Assembly (NCBI RefSeq): GCF_021412585.1
Contig: NZ_JAKCMI010000046.1
Span: 1-64,000, forward strand
DNA length: 64,000 nt
Reading direction: 5' to 3'
Origin: Halomonas alkalisoli
GTDB lineage: Bacteria > Pseudomonadota > Gammaproteobacteria > Pseudomonadales > Halomonadaceae
Below the pieces are notes generated by a model. The model saw nothing but the letters and a program-made list of their open reading frames with translations, had not been told where the DNA came from and searched no databases. The position numbers were made by a program, and so were the translations under genes. Below are positions 52,045 to 59,865 of the stretch, piece by piece (within the stretch, counting starts at the first letter, position 1; each line of letters begins with the position of its first letter).

Positions 52045-53118
52045 ATGATCACTTTACGCAACGTCTCCAAGACCTACCATATCAAGGGCGGCCACAAGGA
52101 CGGCGCTCGAGGCCACGTCAAGGTCGTCGAGGCCCTGAAGAACGCCGACCTCCATGTGCCCCAGGGCAGCATTCACGGCGTGATCGGCCTTTCCGGGGCC
52201 GGCAAGTCGACCCTGATCCGCTGCGTCAACCTGCTCGAGCGCCCCACCAGTGGCAGCGTGACGGTGGACGGCCAGGAGATGACCCGCCTCTCCTCCTCGG
52301 CCCTGAACCAGGCTCGCCACCGTATCGGCATGATCTTTCAGCATTTCAACCTGCTGACCACGCGCAACGTATTCGACAACGTCGCCCTGCCCCTGGAACT
52401 GATGGGCATGAAGCGCACCGCCATCCGCGAGCGCGTGATGCCCCTGCTCGAACTCACCGGGCTGACGGACAAGATCAGCCAGTATCCCGCCCAGCTCTCC
52501 GGCGGCCAGAAGCAGCGTGTCGCCATCGCCAGGGCACTGGCCAGCGAGCCGCGGGTCTTGCTGTGTGACGAAGCGACCTCCGCCCTCGACCCCCAGACCA
52601 CGGGCTCGATCCTTGAGCTGCTGCGCGATATCAATCAGAAACTGGGCCTGACCATCCTGCTGATCACCCACGAGATGGAAGTCGTGAAATCGATCTGCCA
52701 CCGGGTCAGCCTGATTTCCGGCGGCGAGCTGGTGGAGGAAGCCGATGTCGGCGACTTCTTCACCGCCCCGGGCACGCAGCTGGGCCGCGAGTTCCTCAAC
52801 GATTTCCTGCAGCTGGAACCCCCCAAGGGGCTGGTCGAACGCCTGCAAGCCGAGCCCGGCGAGCATACCCACCCGGTGGTGCGCCTGGCGTTCTCCGGCG
52901 ATGCCGTCTCCACCCCGCTGATCTCTCGACTGGCACGGGACTGCGAGGTCGATGTCAGCATTCTCCAGGCCAAGGTGGAATCGATCCAGGAGCGCACCCT
53001 GGGCCTGATGATCGCCGAGCTGCTGGGGCCGGCCGAAAAGACGCGCCAGGCCATCGACTATCTCGAATCCCATGATCTTCACGTGGAGGTGCTTGGCCAT
53101 GTCCAGCGCGATGATTGA
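52045..53118 (+). CDS. metN: Methionine ABC transporter ATP-binding protein
   Basis: 357 residues. Full ABC ATPase: Walker A GLSGAGKSTLIRCVNLLERP, Q-loop FQHFNLL, signature LSGGQKQRVAIARALASEPRVLLCDEATSALDPQTT and H-loop LITHEME. The C-terminal NIL domain (about 270-345, VVRLAFSGDAVSTPLISRLARDCEVDVSILQAKVESIQ) binds methionine and inhibits uptake when the pool is high. GGAAG precedes the ATG. First gene of metNIQ, behind a SAM-II type riboswitch and terminator. Confidence 0.97.
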   Translation: MITLRNVSKTYHIKGGHKDGARGHVKVVEALKNADLHVPQGSIHGVIGLSGAGKSTLIRCVNLLERPTSGSVTVDGQEMTRLSSSALNQARHRIGMIFQHFNLLTTRNVFDNVALPLELMGMKRTAIRERVMPLLELTGLTDKISQYPAQLSGGQKQRVAIARALASEPRVLLCDEATSALDPQTTGSILELLRDINQKLGLTILLITHEMEVVKSICHRVSLISGGELVEEADVGDFFTAPGTQLGREFLNDFLQLEPPKGLVERLQAEPGEHTHPVVRLAFSGDAVSTPLISRLARDCEVDVSILQAKVESIQERTLGLMIAELLGPAEKTRQAIDYLESHDLHVEVLGHVQRDD

Positions 53119-53752
53119 CCTCATCATCAAGGCCACCCTGGATACACTCTATATGGTGGGTGTCTCCGGCATCCTCGCGGCGCTTCTCGGCGTACCGCTT
53201 GGGGTGATGCTGTACGTCACGCGGCCGCGTCAGATACTCGCCCGCCCTGCCCTGAACCAGGCGCTGGGCATGGTAACCAACATTGGCCGCTCCATCCCTT
53301 TCATCATCCTGATGGTGGCCATCATCCCCTTCACCCGCATGGTGGTCGGCACCTCCATCGGCACCAATGCCGCCATCGTGCCGCTGACCATCGCCGCCAT
53401 ACCCTTCGTGGCCAGGCTGGTGGAAGGCGCACTCAACGAGATACCGCCGGGCCTGGTCGAGGCCGCCCAGTCCATGGGCGCCACGCCGGGGCAGATCATC
53501 ACCAAGGTGCTACTGCCCGAGGCCCGCGGCGGTATCATCACCGGCCTGACGATCACCGTCGTGACCCTGGTGAGCTACTCGGCCATGGCCGGCGCCGTGG
53601 GCGGCGGCGGCCTGGGCGACCTGGGCATTCGGTACGGCTACAACCGCTTCAACCCCACCGTCATGCTGATCACCGTGGCGATCCTGGTGGTGATGGTCCA
53701 GGGCTTCCAGAGCCTGGGCGACTACCTGGTACGCAAGAGCGATCGCAAGTAA
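53099..53752 (+). CDS. metI: Methionine ABC transporter permease
   Basis: 217 residues from MSSAMIDLIIKATLDTLYMVGVSG, the same length as E. coli MetI. Five membrane helices; the EAA loop EAAQSMGATPGQIITKVLLPEARGGI contacts MetN. The start overlaps the metN end by 20 bp with GGAGG suitably placed inside metN. MetN and MetI form the methionine importer core. Confidence 0.96.
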   Translation: MSSAMIDLIIKATLDTLYMVGVSGILAALLGVPLGVMLYVTRPRQILARPALNQALGMVTNIGRSIPFIILMVAIIPFTRMVVGTSIGTNAAIVPLTIAAIPFVARLVEGALNEIPPGLVEAAQSMGATPGQIITKVLLPEARGGIITGLTITVVTLVSYSAMAGAVGGGGLGDLGIRYGYNRFNPTVMLITVAILVVMVQGFQSLGDYLVRKSDRK

Positions 53753-53779
53753 GAGAAGTCCCTTAAAAGGAGAGGTTAT

Positions 53780-54595
53780 ATGCAAGTCACCCTGACCCGC
53801 CTGCTCGGCGCCGCGACCCTGGCCGGCGCCACCCTGCTCGCCGGCTGCGGCGGAGACGACGCCGACACCGAGACACGCTCGATCAAGGTCGGCACCATGT
53901 CCGGTCCCGAATCCGAGGTGATGGAAGTGGCCGTCCAGATAGCCCGCGAGCGCTACGACCTCGAGGTGGAGATCATCGAGTTTACCGACTATGTATCGCC
54001 CAACTCGGCCCTGGCCGACGGCAGCCTCGATGCCAATGCCTTCCAGCACGAGCCCTACCTGCAGGGCATGGTGGATGATCGTGGCTATGACCTGACGGTT
54101 GCCGGCTACACCTTCGTCTATCCCATCGGCGCCTATTCGGAGAAGCACACCGATATCGAAGACCTGCCGGAGCGGGCCATCATCGCCCTGCCCAACGACC
54201 CCACCAACGGTGGACGTGCGATGATCCTGATGCACAACGCCGGCCTGATCGAACTTGACGATCCGGCAAACCTGGAGGCGACGCCGGTCAACGTGATCGA
54301 CAACCCGAGCGACTTCCGTTTCCGCGAGATCGAAGCCGCCCAGTTGCCGCGGGTACTGCCCGACGTGGACCTGGCCTTCATCAACAACACCTTCGCCCAG
54401 CCCGCCGGCCTGCACCTGGATGACGCCCTGCTCAGGGAGGGGCCCGAGTCGCCCTACGTCAACCTGATCGCCGTGCGCAGCGGTGACGAGGAGCGCGAGG
54501 AGATCCAGCAGCTGGTATCGGCCTACCAGAGCGACGAAGTCGCCGCCAAGGCACTGGAGCTGTTCGACGGTGGCGCGGTGCCCGGTTGGCAGTAA
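53780..54595 (+). CDS. metQ: Methionine-binding lipoprotein MetQ
   Basis: 271 residues with a lipoprotein signal peptide and lipobox LLAGC (Cys23). NlpA/MetQ family blocks: FTDYVSPNSALADGSLDANAFQHEPYL, YTFVYPIGAYSEKH, IALPNDPTNGGRAMILMHNAGLI and LAFINNTFAQPAG. It delivers methionine to MetNI from the periplasm. AGGAGAGG precedes the ATG, 27 bp after metI. Confidence 0.96.
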   Translation: MQVTLTRLLGAATLAGATLLAGCGGDDADTETRSIKVGTMSGPESEVMEVAVQIARERYDLEVEIIEFTDYVSPNSALADGSLDANAFQHEPYLQGMVDDRGYDLTVAGYTFVYPIGAYSEKHTDIEDLPERAIIALPNDPTNGGRAMILMHNAGLIELDDPANLEATPVNVIDNPSDFRFREIEAAQLPRVLPDVDLAFINNTFAQPAGLHLDDALLREGPESPYVNLIAVRSGDEEREEIQQLVSAYQSDEVAAKALELFDGGAVPGWQ

Positions 54596-54637
54596 CGGAA
54601 ACACGCCTCCTATCGGATATTCAACTGACCAGTATCC

Positions 54638-54664
54638 ACGGAGCCGGCCTTGCGCCGGCTCCGT
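54638..54664 (+). terminator. Hairpin after metQ
   Basis: Perfect stem ACGGAGCCGGC / GCCGGCTCCGT, 43 bp after the stop codon, without a T run. It may be a partial terminator or protect the mRNA 3' end, allowing some read-through into msrC. Confidence 0.6.
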
Positions 54665-54694
54665 CAATTCCAGGCATGGTATCCAGGAGCCAAG

Positions 54695-55153
54695 ATGACG
54701 CCCGACTACCCCCTCCTCGCCCGCCAGCTAGAAGCCCTCCTCGACAGCCGTGACTGGCTAACCAACAGCGCCCAGACCTGCGCGTTCATCATGCAGGAAG
54801 TACCGGAGCTCAACTGGGCCGGTTTCTACCTGCAGCGCAAGCCCGAGCTGCTGACCCTCGGCCCCTTCCAGGGGAAGCCGGCCTGCAACCCCATTCCCTT
54901 CGACAAGGGAGTTTGCGGTGCTGCCGCCCGCACGCAACAGACCCAGCGCATCGACGACGTTCACGCCATTGCCAACCACATCGCCTGCGACGCCGCCTCC
55001 CGCTCCGAATTGGTCGTGCCTATCATGACCAGGGACCGCCTATGGGGCGTTCTTGATCTGGACAGCCCTCGACGCGCCCGCTTCAACACCACCGACCAGG
55101 CGGGCATCGAAGCCTTGGTTGCGGTGTTCATGGCGCGCAGCGACCTGGAGTGA
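54695..55153 (+). CDS. msrC: Free methionine-(R)-sulfoxide reductase (GAF domain)
   Basis: 152 residues from MTPDYPLLARQLEALL (AGGAG upstream). A GAF-fold enzyme reducing free L-methionine-(R)-sulfoxide. The three family cysteines are present: Cys64 (KPACNPIPF), Cys74 (KGVCGAAART) and Cys98 (HIACDAAS), with ELNWAGFYL and LVVPI of the ligand pocket. It lies directly after metNIQ, so imported oxidised methionine could be repaired here; the function fits the neighbours. Repeat cluster 7 follows. Confidence 0.92.
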   Translation: MTPDYPLLARQLEALLDSRDWLTNSAQTCAFIMQEVPELNWAGFYLQRKPELLTLGPFQGKPACNPIPFDKGVCGAAARTQQTQRIDDVHAIANHIACDAASRSELVVPIMTRDRLWGVLDLDSPRRARFNTTDQAGIEALVAVFMARSDLE

Positions 55154-55183
55154 CCCCAGGGACAGCGACGGCAGCTACCACTT

Positions 55184-55490
55184 TGTAGGAGTATCTTCGA
55201 TCCGGTCCGACGCATCGGCGACTGGAGGCCGAAGGACTCCCAGCGGTATTGCCAATGGTCGCAGCTATTGCCAGCGCGGCAGCCTCCACCGGGCGCCTGG
55301 CGGCGCCAGTCGCGATGGGAACCAGCGCTCCAACAGCGAAACTCTCCACCGACGTTGCCACACCGCTGTCGGAGCATCTTTAGATCGCGACTGGAGGCCG
55401 AAGGACTCCCGGCGGTGTTGCCGAGGCTGGCGACACCGCCAACGCAGCGGCCTCCGCCAGGCGCCTGCTGAGCCTTATGCGTAATCAGGA
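55184..55490. repeat. Two copies of the two-armed intergenic repeat (cluster 7), one with a variant end
   Basis: A complete copy at 55184-55335 carries the extra CGGTCCGACGCATCGG block. A second, at 55366-55490, has its right arm replaced after GGCGCCTG by CTGAGCCTTATGCGTAATCAGGA, the same variant end as in cluster 6. The cluster lies between msrC and the converging tRNA genes and fills most of 55154-55494. Confidence 0.88.
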
Positions 55491-55494
55491 AAGC

Positions 55495-55526
55495 AAAACG
55501 CCCCGCAGCAGGGCCGCGAGGCGTTT
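55495..55526 (-). terminator. Intrinsic terminator of the tRNA-Val genes
   Basis: In the tRNA direction: AACGCCTCGC stem, 9-base loop, GCGGGGCGTT stem (one U-G pair), then TTTTGC. It begins about 9 bp after the CCA end of the second-transcribed tRNA. Confidence 0.88.
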
Positions 55527-55534
55527 CGGGAATC

Positions 55535-55611
55535 TGGTAGGACCAGGCGGATTTGAACCGCCGACCTCCACGATGTCAACGTGGCGCTCTAACCAACTGA
55601 GCTATGGTCCT
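55535..55611 (-). tRNA. tRNA-Val (anticodon GAC), copy transcribed second
   Basis: 77 nt including encoded CCA. Acceptor AGGACCA/TGGTCCT with discriminator A; anticodon stem CCACG/CGTGG with loop TTGACAT, giving anticodon GAC; T-arm GGCGG-TTCAAAT-CCGCC. Reads GUC/GUU valine codons. Identical to the copy at 55649-55725. Confidence 0.98.
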
Positions 55612-55648
55612 GTAGGAGTTCATTACCGTGATGCGCGGGCCGGAATGC

Positions 55649-55725
55649 TGGTAGGACCAGGCGGATTTGAACCGCCGACCTCCACGATGTCAACGTGGCG
55701 CTCTAACCAACTGAGCTATGGTCCT
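55649..55725 (-). tRNA. tRNA-Val (anticodon GAC), copy transcribed first
   Basis: 77 nt with encoded CCA, identical in sequence to its neighbour 37 bp away. One promoter upstream and one terminator downstream suggest a dicistronic transcript processed into two tRNAs. Confidence 0.98.
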
Positions 55726-55765
55726 GCATCCCGCGGGCGACAAAGCGCCTCGGCAACGGATGCAT

Positions 55766-55793
55766 ATCTTACCGATATCGCTGAAGTTTGCAA
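55766..55793 (-). promoter_or_regulatory. Sigma70-type promoter of the tRNA-Val pair
   Basis: Minus strand TTGCAA (55793-55788), 16 bp, TAAGAT (55771-55766). It lies between the glpK stop codon and the first tRNA. Confidence 0.68.
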
Positions 55794-55797
55794 GCTT

Positions 55798-57285
55798 TCA
55801 GGGCACGCTTTTCACGCGTTCCACCGCGGCCAACCAACCCTGGTAGAGCCGCTCCCGCTCCGCCTCCGGCATTTGCGGCAAAAAGCTCTTTTCGCAACGC
55901 CATAGCGCGGCGATTTCATCCAGATCCCGATACCAGCCGAGATGCAGGCCGGCCATGTAGGCCGCACCAAGTGCCGTGGTCTCGAGCACCGTCGGCCGGT
56001 CGACCTGCACGTCCAGCATGTCGGCCAGGAACTGGACCAGCCAGCCGTTCTTGACCATGCCGCCATCCACGCGCAGCTTGCCCGGCGACGCCTCCATGTC
56101 GTCGCGCATGCAGGCCTGCAGGTCACGGGTCTGGTAGCAGACCGCCTGCAGGCCGGCGGCGACGATCTCGGCGATGCCGGTATCCCGGGTCAGGCCGAAG
56201 ATCGCTCCGCGCGCCTTCGGATCCCAGTGCGGCGCCCCCAGGCCGGTAAAGGCCGGCACCAGGTAGACGCTGTGGCCATCCCGGGTCTCGCGGGCCAGCG
56301 ACTCCGTCTCGGCGGCATTGTCGAACAGCTTCAGGCCGTCGCGCAGCCACTGGACCGCGGCACCGGCCACGAAGATGCTTCCCTCCATGGCATAGGTCGG
56401 CTTGCCGGCAATACGATACGCCACCGTGGTCAGCAACCGATTACGCGAAACGGCGGCCTTGTCGCCGGTATTGACGATCATGAAGCACCCGGTGCCGTAG
56501 GTGCTCTTGCCCATGCCGGGCTCGAAGCAGGCCTGACCGACCAGGGCCGCCTGCTGATCCCCGACCACCCCGCCGATAGGCAGCGCCTCCCCCAGCAGGC
56601 TCGCCTCGGTATGGCCGAAATCCGCGCTGCTGTCGCGCACCTCGGGCAGCAGGGCTGAGGGAATATCGAACAGCGCCAGCAGGTCGTCGTCCCACTGCTG
56701 GGTATGGATATTGAACAGCATGGTCCGGGAGGCATTGGTGGCGTCGGTGGCGTGCACGCGCCCGCCGGTGAGCCGCCAGAGCAGGAAAGTGTCGACGGTG
56801 CCGAAGGCCAGCTCTCCCCGCTCGGCGCGCTCGCGGGCCCCCTCGATGTTGTCCAGCAGCCAGGCCAGCTTGGTCGCGGAAAAATAGGGATCGATGAGCA
56901 GTCCGGTTCGCGCCTGTACCAGGTCGGCATGGCCCCGATCCCGCAGGTTCTGGCAAGCGTCTGCCGTGCGCCGATCCTGCCAGACGATGGCGTTGTAGAG
57001 CGGCTCACCGGTTTGCCGATCCCAAAGCAGCGTGGTTTCACGCTGGTTGGTGATGCCGATGCCGGCAATCCGGGAAGGTGACGCACCGCTCTTCTCGATG
57101 ACCTCTCTGCACGTCGCCAGAACGGTGCCCCAGATTGCCTCGGGGTCATGCTCGACCCAGCCATCGTGGGGAAACTGCTGGGGAAACTCTTGCTGAGCCA
57201 CATGCGCCACGTTGCCACTGCGCTCGAAGAGAATCGCGCGGGAGCTGGTGGTCCCCTGGTCGATGGCAAGCAGGTAGTCGGCCAT
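55798..57285 (-). CDS. glpK: Glycerol kinase
   Basis: 495 residues from MADYLLAIDQGTTSSRAILFERSG. FGGY kinase that phosphorylates glycerol to glycerol 3-phosphate. Motifs: DQGTTSSRA phosphate loop, ITNQRETTLLWDRQTG, WQDRRTADAC, ATDATNASRTMLFNIHTQQWD, GVVGDQQAALVGQACFEPGMGKSTYGTGCFMIVNTG, and GLGAPHWDPKARGAIFGLTRDT. Earlier in-frame ATGs (57300, 57324) overlap a GlpR-like site and lack a better ribosome binding site. It is divergent from glpR. Confidence 0.97.
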   Translation of the reverse strand: MADYLLAIDQGTTSSRAILFERSGNVAHVAQQEFPQQFPHDGWVEHDPEAIWGTVLATCREVIEKSGASPSRIAGIGITNQRETTLLWDRQTGEPLYNAIVWQDRRTADACQNLRDRGHADLVQARTGLLIDPYFSATKLAWLLDNIEGARERAERGELAFGTVDTFLLWRLTGGRVHATDATNASRTMLFNIHTQQWDDDLLALFDIPSALLPEVRDSSADFGHTEASLLGEALPIGGVVGDQQAALVGQACFEPGMGKSTYGTGCFMIVNTGDKAAVSRNRLLTTVAYRIAGKPTYAMEGSIFVAGAAVQWLRDGLKLFDNAAETESLARETRDGHSVYLVPAFTGLGAPHWDPKARGAIFGLTRDTGIAEIVAAGLQAVCYQTRDLQACMRDDMEASPGKLRVDGGMVKNGWLVQFLADMLDVQVDRPTVLETTALGAAYMAGLHLGWYRDLDEIAALWRCEKSFLPQMPEAERERLYQGWLAAVERVKSVP

Positions 57286-57302
57286 GATATGTCCTGTCAT
57301 TG

Positions 57303-57318
57303 TATGTTCGTTTATGAT
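57303..57318. promoter_or_regulatory. GlpR-like operator in the glpK-glpR intergenic region
   Basis: TATGTTCGTTTATGAT matches the left half of the GlpR consensus (WATKYTCGWWAWCGMWAW) and resembles two sites before glpD. It overlaps the start region of glpK, as expected for repression. Confidence 0.62.
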
Positions 57319-57434
57319 CACCAAGGTTACTGCAGTGTGTTCGCATTGCTCTACGACTTTCGACGCACTTCCCGACCGCCTCTGCCGCCAACCCAGCGAA
57401 TAGCTTACAATCGTGGGATCGAAAGGGAGCCGAT

Positions 57435-58193
57435 ATGAACCAACAGCAACGCCAGGATGCCATCGTCGACCTGGTCCGCCGCCAGGGCTATGCCAGTATC
57501 GAACAGCTTACCGAACATTTCGTCGTCACCCCGCAGACGATTCGACGCGACCTGAACGCCCTGGCAGAAGAAGGGATGATCCGTCGCGTCCACGGCGGCG
57601 CCGGCCTGGAATCGAGCACCGTCAATACCGCCTACAGCACCCGCAAGAACCTCAACCTCGAGGCCAAGCGCCGCATTGCGAGCCTGGTGGCCAGCCACAT
57701 ACCCGACCACTCCTCCCTCTTCATCAATATCGGCACCAGCAACGAAGTGGTGGCCGAAGCCCTGCTCGACCATCAGGGGCTCGAGGTGATTACCAACAAC
57801 CTCAATGTAGCGGCCATTCTCCAGCACAAGGAGGATTTCAACGTCATCATCGCCGGCGGACAGGTTCGCTCACGCGACGGCGGCATCATCGGCGAAGCCA
57901 CCATCGACTTCATCAACCAGTTCAAGGTCGATTACGGCATCATCGGCATCAGCGGCGTCGACGAGGACGGCTCGCTGCTCGAGTTCGACTACCAGGAGGC
58001 CCGGGTGGCACAAGCCATCATCCGCAACTCCCGCCAGGTCTATCTCACCGCCGACCATTCCAAGTTCCATCGCAACCCGGTGGTGCGCCAGGGCAACATT
58101 GCCCAGCTCGACGCCCTGTTCACCGATCGCGAGCCTCCCGAAGCGATCGTCCACTTGATGAAGGCACACGACGTGGCCCTGCACATCGCCTGA
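57435..58193 (+). CDS. glpR: Glycerol-3-phosphate regulon repressor GlpR (DeoR family)
   Basis: 252 residues. N-terminal DeoR helix-turn-helix (NQQQRQDAIVDLVRRQGYASIEQLTEHFVVTPQTIRRDLNALAEEGMIRRVHGGAGL) and a sugar-phosphate sensing domain (INIGTSNEVVAEAL, TNNLNVA, GGQVRSRDGGIIGEAT, TADHSKFHR). It represses glp genes until glycerol 3-phosphate binds. AAGGGAG precedes the ATG. It sits between its likely targets glpK and glpD. Confidence 0.94.
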   Translation: MNQQQRQDAIVDLVRRQGYASIEQLTEHFVVTPQTIRRDLNALAEEGMIRRVHGGAGLESSTVNTAYSTRKNLNLEAKRRIASLVASHIPDHSSLFINIGTSNEVVAEALLDHQGLEVITNNLNVAAILQHKEDFNVIIAGGQVRSRDGGIIGEATIDFINQFKVDYGIIGISGVDEDGSLLEFDYQEARVAQAIIRNSRQVYLTADHSKFHRNPVVRQGNIAQLDALFTDREPPEAIVHLMKAHDVALHIA

Positions 58194-58267
58194 CGGCTTT
58201 GCCATCGCTTCTCCTGCCGCCCACCGAGGCCCGCCCGATTCGCAGGCATGACACTCTGATTCCCCTT

Positions 58268-58309
58268 GATGTTCGGTTTCGATTCATCTATGTTCGTTTT
58301 CAAACACGA
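58268..58309. promoter_or_regulatory. Two tandem GlpR-like operators upstream of glpD
   Basis: GATGTTCGGTTTCGATTCAT (58268-58287) and CTATGTTCGTTTTCAAAC (58288-58305), adjacent on the same face, both of the ATGTTCG-N-TTTCGA type. They lie 45-86 bp upstream of the chosen glpD start. Confidence 0.72.
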
Positions 58310-58353
58310 CATGATGCCTGGCAATGGATGCCAGCAGAACGGAGCCTGCTTCC

Positions 58354-59856
58354 ATGGCGGAAACCTCACGCGACCTACTCGACATGTTCATCATTGGCGG
58401 TGGCATCAATGGCACGGGCATCGCCAATGATGCCGCCGGCCGCGGCCTTGCTGTCGGGCTCTGTGAGCAGGGGGACCTGGCCGGCGCCACCTCCTCGGCA
58501 AGCAGCAAACTGATTCATGGTGGGCTTCGCTACCTGGAGCATCATGAGTTTCGCCTGGTGGGGGAAGCGCTGCGGGAGCGGGAAACGCTGCTCAAGAAGG
58601 CGCCGCACATCATCTGGCCATTGCGCTTCATTCTTCCCCACCGCTCCCACCTGCGCCCGGCCTGGATGATCCGCGCCGGCCTCTTCCTGTATGACCACCT
58701 GGGCAAGCGCAAGCAGCTACCGCGATCCCGCGGCGTTCGCTTCGATTCGGATTCGCCGCTGAAGCCTGAGATCATGCGCGGTTTCGAATATTCGGACTGC
58801 TGGGTGGACGATGCCCGGCTGGTGGTCCTCAACGCCATTCAGGCACGCGAGGGTGGCGCCGAGATTCTCGTTCGCACGCGCTGCACGGCGGCGCATGAGG
58901 AGCAGGGCCACTGGTGCATCGAACTCGAGGACCTGCGTACCGGGGAGCGCATGCGGCGCTATGCACGCACCCTGGTCAATGCCGCGGGCCCCTGGGTGGA
59001 AAGCGTGATCCGCGAACAGGCCGCCCGCACCTCGCGCTATGCCATCCGCATGATCCAGGGCAGTCACCTGATCGTGCCCAGGCTCAACGATGACGATCGC
59101 GCCTACATCCTGCAGAACAGCGATCGGCGCATCGTCTTCGTGCTGCCTTACGAGGATGACTTCAGCCTGGTCGGTACCACCGACCGCCGTTACGAGGGCG
59201 ACCCTGCCCAAGTCACCATCACCGAGGAAGAGGTGGATTACCTGCTCGGGGTGATCAATGGCAACTTCCGCCGTCAATTGACCCGAAGCGACGTCATCAG
59301 CACCTTCTCCGGCGTACGCCCTCTTTGCGATGATGAATCGTCGGACCCTTCGGCAATGACCCGCGACTATACGCTGGCCCTCGATGAACGAGGCGTCCCG
59401 ATGCTGTCGGTATTCGGCGGCAAGATCACCACCTACCGCAAGCTGGCCGAGGCGGCTCTCGAGATCCTCGCGCCACGTATTCCCGACATGGGCCACCCCT
59501 GGACCGCCACCGCAGCGCTACCGGGAGGTGACATCGTGAACCAGGCCGACTTCATGCGGCAACTGCTCGATACCTACCCTTGGCTGGGTGCCGACCGCGC
59601 CCGGCGCTTTGCCCGTAGCTACGGCAGCCTCTGCCTGCGCTTCCTGGGTGGCGCCGAGTCTGAGGCCGATCTCGGCGAAACCTTCGGCGCCGGGCTGACG
59701 GCGGCCGAGGTCGACTATATGATCGCTCACGAATGGGCCACGAGCACCGAGGACATCCTGTGGCGCCGCACCAAGCTGGGCCTGCGACTGACGCCTCGCC
59801 AACTCGAATCCCTCACCGAGTATGTCGAGGCGCATTGCCAGGTGCTGGCCGCCTGA
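58354..59856 (+). CDS. glpD: Aerobic glycerol-3-phosphate dehydrogenase
   Basis: 500 residues from MAETSRDLLDMFIIGGGINGTGIANDAAGRGLAVGLCEQGDLAGATSSASSKLIHGGLRYLE, the FAD-binding GlpD signature. It oxidises glycerol 3-phosphate to dihydroxyacetone phosphate, passing electrons to quinone at the inner membrane. FVLPYEDDFSLVGTTDRRYEGDP and SVFGGKITTYRKLAE are also typical. The ATG at 58354 has GGAG upstream; an ATG at 58324 has none. It converges on fumC with only 9 bp between. Confidence 0.96.
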   Translation: MAETSRDLLDMFIIGGGINGTGIANDAAGRGLAVGLCEQGDLAGATSSASSKLIHGGLRYLEHHEFRLVGEALRERETLLKKAPHIIWPLRFILPHRSHLRPAWMIRAGLFLYDHLGKRKQLPRSRGVRFDSDSPLKPEIMRGFEYSDCWVDDARLVVLNAIQAREGGAEILVRTRCTAAHEEQGHWCIELEDLRTGERMRRYARTLVNAAGPWVESVIREQAARTSRYAIRMIQGSHLIVPRLNDDDRAYILQNSDRRIVFVLPYEDDFSLVGTTDRRYEGDPAQVTITEEEVDYLLGVINGNFRRQLTRSDVISTFSGVRPLCDDESSDPSAMTRDYTLALDERGVPMLSVFGGKITTYRKLAEAALEILAPRIPDMGHPWTATAALPGGDIVNQADFMRQLLDTYPWLGADRARRFARSYGSLCLRFLGGAESEADLGETFGAGLTAAEVDYMIAHEWATSTEDILWRRTKLGLRLTPRQLESLTEYVEAHCQVLAA

Positions 59857-59865
59857 GCGACGCGC

